Positions 44,368 to 57,000 of a stretch of 64,000 nt of DNA are shown here, piece by piece; position 1 is the first letter of the stretch, and each line of letters starts with the position of its first letter. The stretch is from Galeruca laticollis (taxonomy: Eukaryota; Arthropoda; Insecta; Coleoptera; Chrysomelidae). The notes below the pieces were generated by a model. That model was given only the letters and a program-made list of their open reading frames with translations. It made no database searches and had not been told where the DNA came from. The stretch spans positions 27,215,114-27,279,113 of the forward strand of contig OY998179.1 of NCBI GenBank assembly GCA_963921935.1, given 5' to 3'. Both the position numbers and the translations under genes were made by a program.

Positions 44368-46322
44368 ATAGTTTATTTTATATGGGAATTTAATTTGCCC
44401 TACGTTGGGCCGACATATTATTATGAATAGAATTGGGTGAGAAAATAGTTTAATTTGCCCGGTATGTTGAGGATTTAATATGTATGATAAAAAGTTTATT
44501 TAACCAACATGAAAACTTCTCATCTCAGGGTAGAGTTCAAGTATTTTAAATAAAATGATTTTATAATTTTATATGTGTTAGCGCCAAAGTTAATAAATGC
44601 TTTATATTTTTAAAAATAAATTTGTTAATCAGAATATGTTACTTTTTTAATGATTTCAAATTAAATACGGTCCTGTCCTACTTAAAAAATATCTGCATAG
44701 TTCAATCGATTTCATTCAGAGCTTCTTCCTGTGGTAAGTTGATGGTGCACAAGTCACCAGATGAAATGATTAACTCAAGTAATTTAAAAAAACGTTCTTC
44801 AAAAGGAAAAACAATATTTAATTTAATGAAAATAAATACACTACACTTTTACAAGTGTTTTTTTTAAGAAAATCAACTATCTAAAAGGATGACTCTTTCA
44901 TACAAATCACACGCACTCTGGTGAGATATTATTATAATATTAAAATACAGTTATATAATTTCATAAACATTTGACTTTCAGAAAACGGCGAAATACACTC
45001 TTAACAGCGTCTATGCATCACAAAATTTTAGTTTTTTTTTTACAAATTAGTAAGTACGCTTGACCTCTTAATACATTAATAAACTAACTTGTACTACCTT
45101 ATTCACTTCACGATTTCTGTTTGTTCACCTTTATTTGTTCCAGATTCTCCTCCTGGAAAACCTCCCTGTTGGCATTCTGCTTCTACCAAAACAGGAATCG
45201 ATGCTGTATTTCTTTCAAAGTCCAAACAGCTCACACAAATTCCACTATTCAATGTTCTTCGAAAACTATTTTGGCTATTTTACTTCCACCAGACACAAGA
45301 CACCATTTTATAAAATAAAATTCATGATTAGTGTTTTACAACATTCAACAATTCCTTTTTTAATTATTTATATAAACTAAACTACTTACACTGATATATC
45401 TCTTGTAAGTATAATGTATTTGTTTTAAATTCTATAGTCAAATTTTGTCTTCCAAATGATTTCAATTGATTTACTTTACCAAAAAAAATTTTGCTGCTCC
45501 AAAAATCTCTTCCCAAAAAGAAAAAAACCAACTAGTCAATAGCCCCCATAATCAACAACTTTTCACATTCTGATTTTTTTTCGTTAGCAACACAGTTGTC
45601 GCCGATGTGATCTTTTTTAAATGTTTATTAACCAATCAAATTTGACTATTTATTTTATAACTCAAATTCTTCATTTCAACCAGTGAAATGTTCATCCATT
45701 ATATCATGATATTATATTCTAAGGTTTTTAATTGCTTAGACTTCCTATATTATTTTCATTCAATAATATTTCTTAGTATTGTTAAAATGACATTTCCTAA
45801 CCTCTAAGTATGTATGTCAAATGAATATTCATAATGTTTTAATAGATGACAGCTGTTACCTTTAAATATGTATGCAAAATGAAAATTCGTTTTCTTTATA
45901 AGTCATGTTCTCTGAAATTCACATTATTTTATATTTTCCTGCTCTGTTATGTCTAAACATCTACACTATCTCATTTTAATGTCTTAATCAACAAATATTA
46001 CGAGATTAGCTTGACTTTACAGAATAAAGCATTATTAGTTTCTTATTATGAACAAATTTTGATACTTGATCTCTTTGATAAAAGTTTCGTTAGGTAATTT
46101 ATTTCATATAAATTGTTTATCACACCTATTCGCAATTATCCCTACATTATACAGTCTGTCCTTTCTGTATGTCTTCTCTATCGAATAGTGGATCGTACAG
46201 ATTGTCTCCATTCAAATGTTAAAAAAAAATTTTTGACTTAAAAAAATTCTTTTAGATTACAATACATAATCTTAATTCTTCATTATTTGATATACAGGGT
46301 GTAGCATTATTTTTTCACAATA
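44363..46322 (-). mobile_element. Insert in E2: partial LTR element in reverse orientation, about 1.96 kb
   Basis: The insert is absent from E3. On the minus strand its end reads TGTCGGCCCAACGTAGGGC (44414-44396), nearly the primer site of E1, preceded by GAGATGAGAAGTTTTCATG-like sequence comparable to GAGAGAAGTCTCATG near the E1 LTR end. It is therefore a reversed LTR (about 46320 to 44420), a primer site and about 35 bp of leader, then truncation. It sits between two TA runs. Short frames at 45089-45380 have no family features. Confidence 0.6.
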
Positions 46323-46342
46323 ATATATATATATATATATAT
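46323..46342. repeat. (TA)n at the right side of the insert in E2
   Basis: 20 bp of TA, then E2 resumes (ATGAATTTAAGAAATAATTA, as at 57680 in E3). Confidence 0.95.
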
Positions 46343-46761
46343 GAATTTAAGAAATAATTAATTATATTGAATAATGAATATTGAAAAGAAATATGATATG
46401 AGGAGTATATAGAAGTATAATGTAATTACAAAGAAATAAGTTGATATATAAGTGGATGTTAGGAAGAAATGATAATAAAGAAGTATTATATGAGGTAATA
46501 TTAAAAATATAAATTGACATTGATCTTAATCAAGTGTATTTTAAGGAAAGAATTAGGAGACAGTTATTGAAAGAAATAGATTTTGTAGTAGGAAATATGT
46601 GAACAAATATTTGAGAAACAAAGTTAAAGAAAGTAAGATTATGCCATAAAATTGTTAAATTTTTTTTTAATAAAATAAAATCAATCATTTATAATAAGTA
46701 AATTGAAATTTAAATAAATATCCAGGGTATGGATATCATTTAAATTTAAATTTGAGGGGAA
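46343..46761. other. E2 noncoding region and polypurine tract
   Basis: Matches E3 57680-58099. Ends in TTTGAGGGGAA before the 3' LTR. Confidence 0.8.
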
Positions 46762-48590
46762 TTGAACCAGATATCATAGATAATAAGAGAATTAGTATTA
46801 TAAAAATATGTTGCTAGTATTAAAATATATGAAAATAATATAATTTAAGAAAACAGGTAAAAAGGAAACACTTTTCTTAATTTAAACAACATTTCACATA
46901 AAGATATATTAAATAATAGCCTATAACAATATAATAAATAAGGAATTACCTCAATAAGAACAAAATATAGAGATTGCCTAACCAATGTAATGATGTAAAT
47001 AAAGTGGCCTAATACGAAGAATATTTTCCATACCATAACCAGCTGTTCACCTAAAAAGATATAATTATATAGTCAAGTCAAGAGAATTTTAGATATAAGT
47101 AGTTACATTAGAATACAAATATTATTATAGATAATTCATTATAATCATTAATTTAAGAATAAAAACAAATACAAATATTGAATAGAATAGAATTCAATAG
47201 ATTTTCATAGATAAACAAATAATGACATATAGATAAATGATATATGGTAAATAAAATGAACGTTGAATCAATAAATAGTAATTTGTTAAAGTTTATTATA
47301 AATAATATAATGCAAAGAGTTTAGACAAATAACATAAGAGAATTTATATTTATAATTAATATGAGTGTAACAAGGATATACTATCAATAACAATATTGAA
47401 TGTTGTACCATGTAAATGTATCTATGTATAACCAATTTTAATTTATTTGTATGATGAAAAAACTCATAGGAACTCTATAAATGAACTAATAATGTAGAAG
47501 AGTGTATGTATGAGATTTTTAATAAGTGATAGAAGTTTCAATTAATCTGATTGCAAAAGACAATATTTTATTGGTTATAAAATATGACAGAACAAATTGT
47601 GAATCAACAAATAAACTTTGAAATAGTGACCTGAAAAAGAACAAAAGACTGTTTGTTGAAAAAAGTAGAGAATCGAGGGGACGCTTAAATAAGAAGGGAA
47701 GCTGGTGTCAAGAAGCGAGGAGTGTGTGTGATGGTGTTCCTGAAATTTCAAAAAATTCCCGGTTTAACACATGTAAACCTATAAAGTACTATTAAATACA
47801 ATCTCAGTAATACTCACAGTCAATTGTATCAAGTTTTTCGGCAAGAATTTACGAAATTTTCATCAATTTTGGTTTTTTGGAACTTCAGCGGAGTGTTCCT
47901 GGGATCCAGAGACTTTCATCCCAATTCAAGAGCAACAGGTCAGTGTTTTTAAATCATTATTGGCCAATAATCAGTGTAAAAACTCAAAATACTCAATCTG
48001 GTGATTGAAATTTCATAATGTAATAACTATTTCCATTTGTATATAATTTCTATTTTTCTATCTATGTATATATAATTTTCGTTCCACAGCAATTTGTATC
48101 ATATATAACTATGATATATATATAAATTCTTTTATGTGTTTGAACCATTCAATTGTTTGCATCTTCAACAAACTTTGTATAATATGAATAGATGCTTCTT
48201 ACATATCAGAATTGTTCGTTTTATGTTAAAGCGCATGACTAGTTTTTCACGCATGCGCATTGATGAAATTATTAAAATAAATAAGTAGATACAATATAAC
48301 CATTGGCGTCGCATATTATTTTTATCAAATATAAAATATTGCATTGAAAATTAAATCTATTTCAAATAATGTGTTTTCTTTTTATTTAAACAATTACAAC
48401 AATATAATAAGCCAGGACTCAAAGAGAAAAAAGATTTCATGCTCCCGAATTAATAAATATATAATAAATATAACAACTATATAAAAAACAATAACTGAGC
48501 TAGCCAAACTAAACAAAAATTCTAAATAATAAACATCTACATTTAAATTGCTTAATAAAAGTAAGTAAATAATTCAGAATATATTAACAA
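46762..48590 (+). repeat. E2 3' LTR, about 1829 bp
   Basis: Same family as 40189-41917, but it lacks the segment at 41153-41322 and has the segment 47651-47923 that the 5' LTR lacks. Its last part (TAAAAGTAAGTAAATAATTC) is closer to E3 LTRs than to its own partner. Confidence 0.9.

Positions 48591-48592
<2 letters not shown>

Positions 48593-48639
<47 letters not shown>
48593..48639. repeat. (TA)n between E2 and segment X
   Basis: About 45 bp of TA with one GTA interruption near its start. Confidence 0.95.
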
Positions 48640-48643
<4 letters not shown>

Positions 48644-50202
48644 TAGTTTGTTTTTAGTTTGTATCTGTAATATCGATGCAATTTGAATAAAACAAATACC
48701 TGTTATATATTTTTTTAATTAAATACTTTTCTATAACACACAGACACAATACTAAAGAAAAAACAACACTTTCATACTTTCTTTCACACAATTTTTTTTT
48801 ATAGTGAAATTTATTCTGAAGGTATACCAATTAAATTGAATTTTTGTAATTTTGAAATGTGCCCAAATTTGTCTTCTTTAGCCTTTCTTATTATTGATTT
48901 TAATTATTTTGGATTTGAAATTGAATATTTAATTATTTATTTATTTATATAAATGATAAATGCTTTCCAGGGAAATTTATAAGCTTTTAAAATTTTGAAA
49001 ATAAATTATTAAGTTACCGGTTCGTATATGCTTTTAATCTCTGGTCTGTGACGTTTTCTACCAATGATATTCCCATTCTCTCTGCATGTGTTCGTCAGCA
49101 ATCTTCCGTTGTTTACCAACGTCTCTGCCCTCACACTTCACGTTAACGTTGCTTTTAGTTGTTAAAAGATTTTTTTTTGTACCTTCTGCTGCACCCCTAA
49201 CTTCTTTTCTTGCCAATTTATTTAATTCTACATTTATTATTTTGGTTTAGTTTAACTATCTGACTTATATGCTTTTGATTTCTTGTTCCGTGGTATATTT
49301 ATTTCGTTTTGATTGACGCCTTTGTTCTCACAATTTACTTTATATTACCCTGATGCTGCTTCTTGTTGTTTAATGTTTCTTATCTGACTTCTGCTTCTCT
49401 TGTTACTTACTTTCTTTCAAAGTTGTGTTAATAAAAATTTTCAAAAATTGATATTTTCCTTTTTAGAATATTTACTACTTTGGTTTGGTTTAATTATCTT
49501 ATTTAAAATCGTCAAATTAATATGATTTAAGTGTGATTTTTATAATTTTTCTCTGGAATCCCAAAATTCGTGAAACTCTTGTCAAAATCTCTCAAAAAAC
49601 CCCTCTATTTATCCGTTACCCGGTATCGATATTCCTTTTTTATATATAAAACGTTCAATCCCTCTTAGATTATTCATTTGAACCAATCACATTTCCTTTC
49701 TATTTTAATTTAATGACTTTATTAATTGTCATACCTTCTTTACATATAGTATGAACTAAATCTACATTATAAAATATATTTTTTTTTTACCAGATACAGT
49801 TTTTTAAATTTATAAGAAATCTTTTCTTTTAAATGTCAATTGGAATCTTTATATTTACCGAAATAGCTGTATAACCACATACATCTCACACTCCTCTTCT
49901 TATTTAATTTAAACCATTGGCATTGACAATAATTTTAACCCAACATTTTTAACTGTCATCGTGATATTTTGTGTTTACAACATTTTAATCTAGATATGAA
50001 TCGATAAATGGATTGCATTTATCCAATAATAATTTATTCACTGGTAATTATTGAGGTAAAGTTCACATTTTATATTATGTTATGAATACGTTGTCTTCAA
50101 AACAATATTATAGTGGTTATTTGTTTGGATAATTTCAGCATTGAAAATATGGACATTCTTATCAGGTATTTATAATTCTATAACTACTCTATTTGTATAC
50201 CT
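48640..50202. other. Segment X, unidentified, bounded by (TA)n on both sides
   Basis: 1.56 kb of AT-rich DNA without coding or internal repeats that I can see. Its size and TA-bounded position match a solo LTR of another family, but no primer site or LTR signature was recognised. It might also be original host DNA between two microsatellites. Confidence 0.4.
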
Positions 50203-50203
50203 G

Positions 50204-50241
<38 letters not shown>
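50203..50241. repeat. (TA)n between segment X and E3
   Basis: About 39 bp of TA. The E3 LTR starts directly after it. Confidence 0.95.
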
Positions 50242-50244
<3 letters not shown>

Positions 50245-52055
50245 AACCAGATATCTTAGATAATAAGAGAAGTAGTATTATAAAATTAAGTTTGCTAGTA
50301 TGAAATATATATGAAAATAACTTAATTTAAGAAAACAAGTAAAAAGGAAACACTTTGCTTAATTTAAACAACATATCAAATAAAGATATATTTAATAATA
50401 ACCGATAACAATATAAAAAATAAGGAATTACCTCAATGATAACATAAAATATAGATATTGCCTAACCAATGTAATGGTGTAAATAAAGTTGCCTAAGACG
50501 TAGAATAATTTCCATATCATAACAGCTGTTCATCTGAAATGAAAACAAATATTACTATAGTTACTTCATTATAATCATTAATTTAAGAATAAGAACAAAT
50601 ATAAATATTGAATAGAATATAATCCAATAGATTTCATAGATAAACAAATAATGACATATAGACAAATAACATAAGAGAATTTATATTTATAATTGATATG
50701 AATGTAACAAGAATATACTATCAATAATAATATTGAATGTTGTACTATGTAAGTGTATCTAAGTATAACCAATTTTAATGTATTTGTATGTATGAAATTG
50801 TTTTGATAAGTGATTGAAGTTTCAATTATCTGATTACAAAAGACAATATCTTATTGGTTGTAAAAGATGACATAACAAACTGTGAATCAATAAATAAACT
50901 TTTGAATAGTGATCTGGAAAAGAACAAAAGACTGTTTTGTTTAAAAAAGTTGAGAATCGAGGGGACGCTTAGGGAGAACGGTAGCGAGTGTTAAGAAGCG
51001 AGGAGGGTATGTGATAGTGTTCCTGAAAATTTAAAGATATTCCCTGTATAAGACATTTAAACTCCTAAAGTACTGTTAAATACAATATTAGAAATACTTA
51101 CAGTTAATTGTAATAAGTTTTCCGACAAGAATCTGTGAAATTTTCAACAACTTTGGTTTTTTTGGAGATTCAGTGGGGTGTTTCCTGGGATCCAGAGACT
51201 TTCTTCCAAATTCAAGATCAACAGGTCAGTGTATTTAAATCATTTATTGGCCAATAAATAGTGTAAAAACTCAAAATCCCAATTAAGTACTTAATTTCAT
51301 AAATTGACAAACTTTTGCAAATGTATGATCGATCTAAAAAAGAAAGAAACAGACTTTATATAGTATTCATTGCATAAATCATTAAATTTAATAAAAGGCC
51401 GAACTTTATATAAATTAAAATATGTACTTACGCTAATCACGCCATCTTGTAATTGCATAAATATGGTGATTGAAATTTCATAATGTAATAACTATGTCCT
51501 TCTGTATATAATTTCTATTTCTCTATCCATGTATATAACTCATTTCTTTCCACAGCAATTTGTATGATATATATACTATGATTTATAGGTAAATTCTCTT
51601 ATGTGTTTTAACCATTCAATTGTTTTCATCGTCAACAAACTATGTTTGTATAATATCGATGTTTCTTACGTATCATAATTGTTTGTTTCATGTTAAAGCG
51701 CATGACTATTTTTTCACGCCTGCGCATTTATGATATTATTAAAATCAATAAATAGGTACATATAACCATTGGCGTCGCATATTATTTTATCAAATAAATA
51801 TTGCATTGATAATTAAATTGATTTCAAATAATGTGTTTTCTTTTTATTTCAACTATCACATCAGTATAAATTGCCAGGACTCAAAGGGAAAAAGGATTTC
51901 ATGCTCCCGAATAATCTAATTAACATAAATTATTAAACAAATATTAAAAACAAACTGAGCTAGCCAAACTTAAAACAAAAATTCTAAATTATAAACATAT
52001 ACATTTAAATCATCTACTATAAAAGTAAGTATTATATCAAATTTATATAGTATAA
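50242..52055 (+). repeat. E3 5' LTR, 1814 bp
   Basis: Direct repeat of 58100-59920. Starts TTGAACC, ends AGTATAA. Confidence 0.95.
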
Positions 52056-52056
52056 T

Positions 52057-52076
52057 TGTCACCCAAAACGTGGGGC
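52057..52076 (+). promoter_or_regulatory. E3 primer binding site
   Basis: TGTCACCCAAAACGTGGGGC, one base after the LTR. Similar to a tRNA-Lys complement with several changes. Confidence 0.6.
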
Positions 52077-52124
52077 GTTGTAAAAATTTTGGTTATATTT
52101 GTAAATTTTAAACTCAATTAAAAA

Positions 52125-54008
52125 ATGGCAAAACGAATGATGTTGAGAGATGGAAGGCAGGTAGGAGCAGACAGTGGTTCGGAAGAGGAAAGGGAAGAAA
52201 GAAGTCATGGTATGGGAGATTACCAAGCGGTATATCTGGAACAGGGACAACAAGCGGAAGGTGATGCACAGGAAGAAGGTTTGACAGGAGACGAGGAAAC
52301 TATAGAACAAGTAGAACAACAAGAGAGAAGGGAACCACAAGGAGGAATGAATAACAATGATACAATGATGCAAATTCTGATGAGCATAAATAGTATAAAT
52401 GCTAACATGAACAGTATGGAGGAAAAATTGAGGGGAGATATGAACAAAATAAATGGAAACATGGACACAATGAGGGGAGATATGAACAATATGAGGGGAG
52501 ATATGAACAAAATGGAGGAGAATATTAGAGAAGATTTGAATGGAAACATGAATAGATTGGAAAAGAAGATAGAAGAGGTGAAAAATGAAAGTATCCAAGA
52601 ATTCAGAAAACTTAGGGAAGAAAACGAAGAAAGTAGGCAGCAGATAAATAAGGTGAAAGAAGATATGGTGGAGCAAAACAAACAAATACGGATTGAAATT
52701 CAAGAAAACGGTATGAAAATTAGAGAGCAGATAGAAAATCAAGTAGTAGAACAAATTCAAGAAATAGAGAGAGGTATAGAAGAAAAATTACCGGGAACGA
52801 TCCAAGCGGAAGTTATAAAACAAACAGAAGATATAACGAAAGAAATGGAGTATATGAAATTCAGGGAACAAACAATCGAAGAAATTATGCAAAATTATCA
52901 GCAAAACGCGGAACATAAATTTAAGGAATTAGATTTAAAGTTTCAAAAACAAACAGGAACATGTGAGGAGAGGAACGAGCACATTGGACAAACATTTCAT
53001 AAAGAACTGGAAGAAATGAACAGAAAATTACAGGAAAGCATAGAAGAAATTGAATTTAATGTTAGGAGAAATGGAGGTGGAGTAATCTATACGGGAAACA
53101 TGGATATCGGAGTAAAGTTTGATGGGAATATAAATACCATTCATCCGAAGGTGTTTATTAAAATCATTAAAAGCAAACTCAAAGGAATGAGAGATATGAT
53201 GGAGAAGAAGATTTATATTAGAGGGATGTTAGCTGGACATGCCCTATTATGGTTCTGTAATAAGGAAGAAAGCATAAATAATCTGGAAGAATTTGAGAAC
53301 CAATTTATGAATTATTTTTGGGGTGAAATTCATCAAGCCAATTTTAGGGAAAGACTGTATTTTGGAAAATTCGATTACAATCGGAATAAAAATTTAAATG
53401 CATATGCTATGCAACTCTATAACATGGCACAATATTTGGAACCTATTATGAAGGAGGAGGAATTAGTTTTATATGTCGGGAGACATTTCAATTCCGAAGT
53501 CTCAGAAACGATAGCCTTACACAACATTAAAACGATGGACAATTTATCTAGGTATTTGCAGAGAGTTGAAAGAAGTGTACAAAATGGAAATGGTTTTCTT
53601 AGATATCAAAATGGAAATGGAAATAATAGAAATGATGCACGAAGAGAGAATGGAAATATAAGAAGAGATTATAATGAAAACAATGGAAATAGAAATTATG
53701 GAAACAGGAACTTTGATGATAGACGATACCAAGGAAATGGGGAACAAAATAGAAATCGAGAAAGGAATAATGGAAATAGATATCCTGAGAACTATAGGAA
53801 TCATAACAATTTCGAAAGAAGAAATCCATATAACAATAATAATAACAATCGAGGAAGGAATTGGCAAAATGGCAGAGAAAACCGAAACAATCCAGAACAA
53901 AACAGAAATAGGGAGGAAGATAATAGGAGACAGGTAAACATGGTTAGACAGGAGATACAGGTAGAAGAGTGTATTCCTGGACAGGATAACATAGCGAATT
54001 TTGCTTAA
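52125..54008 (+). CDS. gag: E3 Gag, 627 aa
   Basis: The particle protein. Residues 1-60 are acidic (GSEEEREERSHGMGDYQ). Residues about 85-330 form a long charged helical (coiled-coil) part that begins with several RGDMN(N/K)M-type repeats (about 100-140). Residues about 335-480 are the capsid-like part, with MDIGVKFDGNINTIHPKVF, GHALLWFCNKEE, YFGKFDYNRNKNLNAYAMQL and LVLYVGRHFNSEVSETIALH. The tail (490-605) is Asn/Arg-rich without zinc knuckle. The ORF ends GCG AAT TTT GCT TAA. The start ATG lies 68 bp after the primer site. It shares about its whole plan with E1 Gag, so the two families have a common origin. Confidence 0.94.
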   Translation: MAKRMMLRDGRQVGADSGSEEEREERSHGMGDYQAVYLEQGQQAEGDAQEEGLTGDEETIEQVEQQERREPQGGMNNNDTMMQILMSINSINANMNSMEEKLRGDMNKINGNMDTMRGDMNNMRGDMNKMEENIREDLNGNMNRLEKKIEEVKNESIQEFRKLREENEESRQQINKVKEDMVEQNKQIRIEIQENGMKIREQIENQVVEQIQEIERGIEEKLPGTIQAEVIKQTEDITKEMEYMKFREQTIEEIMQNYQQNAEHKFKELDLKFQKQTGTCEERNEHIGQTFHKELEEMNRKLQESIEEIEFNVRRNGGGVIYTGNMDIGVKFDGNINTIHPKVFIKIIKSKLKGMRDMMEKKIYIRGMLAGHALLWFCNKEESINNLEEFENQFMNYFWGEIHQANFRERLYFGKFDYNRNKNLNAYAMQLYNMAQYLEPIMKEEELVLYVGRHFNSEVSETIALHNIKTMDNLSRYLQRVERSVQNGNGFLRYQNGNGNNRNDARRENGNIRRDYNENNGNRNYGNRNFDDRRYQGNGEQNRNRERNNGNRYPENYRNHNNFERRNPYNNNNNNRGRNWQNGRENRNNPEQNRNREEDNRRQVNMVRQEIQVEECIPGQDNIANFA

Positions 54009-57000
54009 ACCGTCCTTACGTACATAATATCATCTATTCATCGCGATATGAACATCCTCGAGAATTTATTATAGATTATGAAAATAATAGTAAAAAAGTA
54101 GAAAAACCTAATTTAATATTTATCCAGGGTAGATTACAAAATATTATTTGTAGAATTTTAATAGATACGGGTTCAGAGGTAACATTAATTAAACAGGATA
54201 TAGTAGATAATTTAAATAAAGATGATATTATGATGATAAATACAAAGAAACTATCATTAGTAGGGGCGAATGATAAAAATTTATATTATACAAATAGTAG
54301 CATAGTCGCAGATTTTTATTTGGGAAATATAGCTTATAAAATACAATTATTAGTAGTTAAGAATTTAAAATATGATGTAATTTTGGGAAATGATGAATTG
54401 AGCAATCACAAGATGATTATTGATTATAAACAGGGGTACATGGTATGTGAAGATAATATAATAACTTTTGACAAAAAGGAAGAACAAGAGGTAGAAGAAA
54501 GACAATGTCAAGTAAATGAAATAGAAATTGTGGAAGATCTACAGGAACAATTTTGTCCCATACAATATAGAAAGGAGATTGATGAGTTATTAACAAGATA
54601 TGGAAGACTTTTCAACAAAGAAGTATGTATAGCAGCCAAGTATATACATAAGTTGGAAATGAACAAGGATATTAGTAATTTCAAAATAAAAACCTATCCC
54701 ATTCCTTACAAGCTGAAAAATGAAGTATACCAGGAGTTAGAAAAGATGATACAAGATGGCATTATAGAAAGATCCAACTCTCCATATATAAGTGCGATAA
54801 CATGTGTCCGAAAAAAGTCAGGTGAGATTAGATTATGTCTGGATGCCAGAAATATCAACTCATATACTAAAAAACAATATGAGAGTCCTTTAAATGTAGA
54901 GGGGATATTTGGTAGGATTACAAGAGCTAACATATTCACGAAACTGGATTTGAAGCATAGTTTTTGGTTGATTCCATTAGATAAAAGAAGTCGTCCATAT
55001 ACAGCATTTATGATTGATGGTGTAGTATACCAATTTTGTGTTGTTCCATTTGGTTTACAGAGTTCGTGTGCAGCATTGGTAAGAACACTTCACACTGTTC
55101 TGAACCAATATGAACATTTTACATTGCACTATATCGATGATATATTAATATATTCAGAAAATGAAGAACAACATCACGAACATTTGAAGACTATATTGGC
55201 AGAATTGGAAAAAGCAGGATTAAAATTGAACATGGAAAAGTGTCAATTTTACCAAAAAGAAGTGCAGTATTTGGGATATATTTTAAATTCTACTGGAGTG
55301 AGAATGAACCCTGAACGAATCAGAACCATAAGGGAATATAAAACACCGACTAATCTGAAAACTCTTCGAGGATTTTTGGGAATTCTCAACTACTTCAAAC
55401 GACTAATACCAGACCTCAGTAATAAGGAAATTCCATTAATTGAATTACTCAAGAAGGAAACGAAATGGAAATGGGATGCTAGAAGAGAACAAGCTTTCCA
55501 AGAACTCAAGGAAATATTTTTACAAAATTTGCAGGTTTATCATCCTCAATATGACAAGCCATTTATTTTAAGAACAGATGCATCCATAGATAGATTAGCA
55601 GGAGTTTTATTGCAAGAACAAGAGGAAGGAGAAGTACCAATCAGTTTTATTTCCCGAGTAACGAAAAACTATGAAAGAAAATACTCAGTTACTGAATTGG
55701 AGATGGCAAGCATTGTGTTTTGCATAACTAAATTACGTTTTTATCTATTAGGAGCAAAATTTTACTTGGAAACAGACCATTCTGCTTTAACAGCAATGTT
55801 TAAAAATCGTTATGCAAATAATAGGATACATCGATGGATACTTCTGTTACAGGAATATGAATTTGAAATAAAATTTATTCCTGGGAAAACTAATATAGTA
55901 GCGGATGCTCTTAGCCGTGAAACAGAAATGAAGAAGAAGGATCAACAATTCCAAATTGGCATAAATAGATTGAAAAAAACTGAAGGTTTGTTTACTTTGG
56001 AAAAAATAATGGAGGATCAGAGAAATTTACAAGAATCTTGTAAAAGAGGAGCATTTCAAAACGAGGGAATTTGGTATAAGAAGATGGAAGATAGGGAAAT
56101 TTATTTAATAACACCTGAATATGCTAAGGAAATTCTCAAACAATTACATGAGGAGTATGGACATATAGGATCTCGAAAACTATGGATGTTGTTTAGAGAA
56201 AATTACACTGCAAAGAAGGACATATCATTGGTTAAAGAAATCTGTAAAATTTGTAAAATTTGTCAGTTGTCGAAGGAAAGAAACTATCATCATATTAGTG
56301 GACCGAAACCTATAATAGCACTCAAGCCTTTACATATAGTAGCTATTGATTTCATATCACAATTAATACCTAGCAAGCAAGGCAATAAACATATTTTAGT
56401 TATGGTGGATATATTTTCAAAATTTGTAAGAACTTTTCCTTGTCAACGTACCAATGCAAACACAGTAATATCTTGTCTGAAAAATTTTATAGAAGAAATA
56501 GGAACTCCGGAAAACTTAATATTGGATCATGCTACTTACTTTGTGAGTGAAAAAGTCAAACGCTTGTGTAGAAATCATAATATTAAAATGAATTTCATAA
56601 GTATAAGAAGACCTTCATCTAATCCAGCTGAGAGGTATATCAAAGAAGTTGTTAAGTATTTAAGGATTTTATGTAATAATAGACACAATTTATGGGAAGA
56701 AAATCTAAATCAAGTCGAGAAATTTTTAAATCAATTACCTAATGGATTTACTGAAGAATGTCCACAATTTATTTTGAAAGGAATACCTCCAGAACGTGAA
56801 TGGATAATACAGAGAGAATGGGATATGTCTCAAGTTTTGGATAAAGTAAGCAAGAATTTGGAGAGAAGTGCTATAAGATTTATTAAAAGAAAAGGAAACA
56901 AAAATAATAAGAAGATTAGATTTGAAAAAGGAGATTTAGTCCTAGTAAGATCTTTAAGAACACCAAAGAAAGGTGAAAATCAATGTAAAAAGTTATTATC

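Larger units (their letters stand above)
40189..48590 (+). mobile_element. E2: non-autonomous gypsy-type LTR element, rearranged gag, no pol
   Basis: Order: LTR (40189-41917), primer site (41919), gag-like ORF (41986-43413), decayed duplicate, noncoding region shared with E3, foreign insert at 44363-46322, polypurine tract (46751-46761), LTR (46762-48590). It belongs to the E3 family (Gag N-terminus and noncoding regions nearly identical) but lacks protease, RT and integrase, so it would need E3 proteins. Confidence 0.92.

Noticed and set aside
45089..45380. Three overlapping short plus-strand ORFs after a TTCCAG that could be an acceptor for the next protease exon
   Set aside because: None of the frames shows the expected serine protease segment. 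It also lies inside the LTR fragment inserted in E2.
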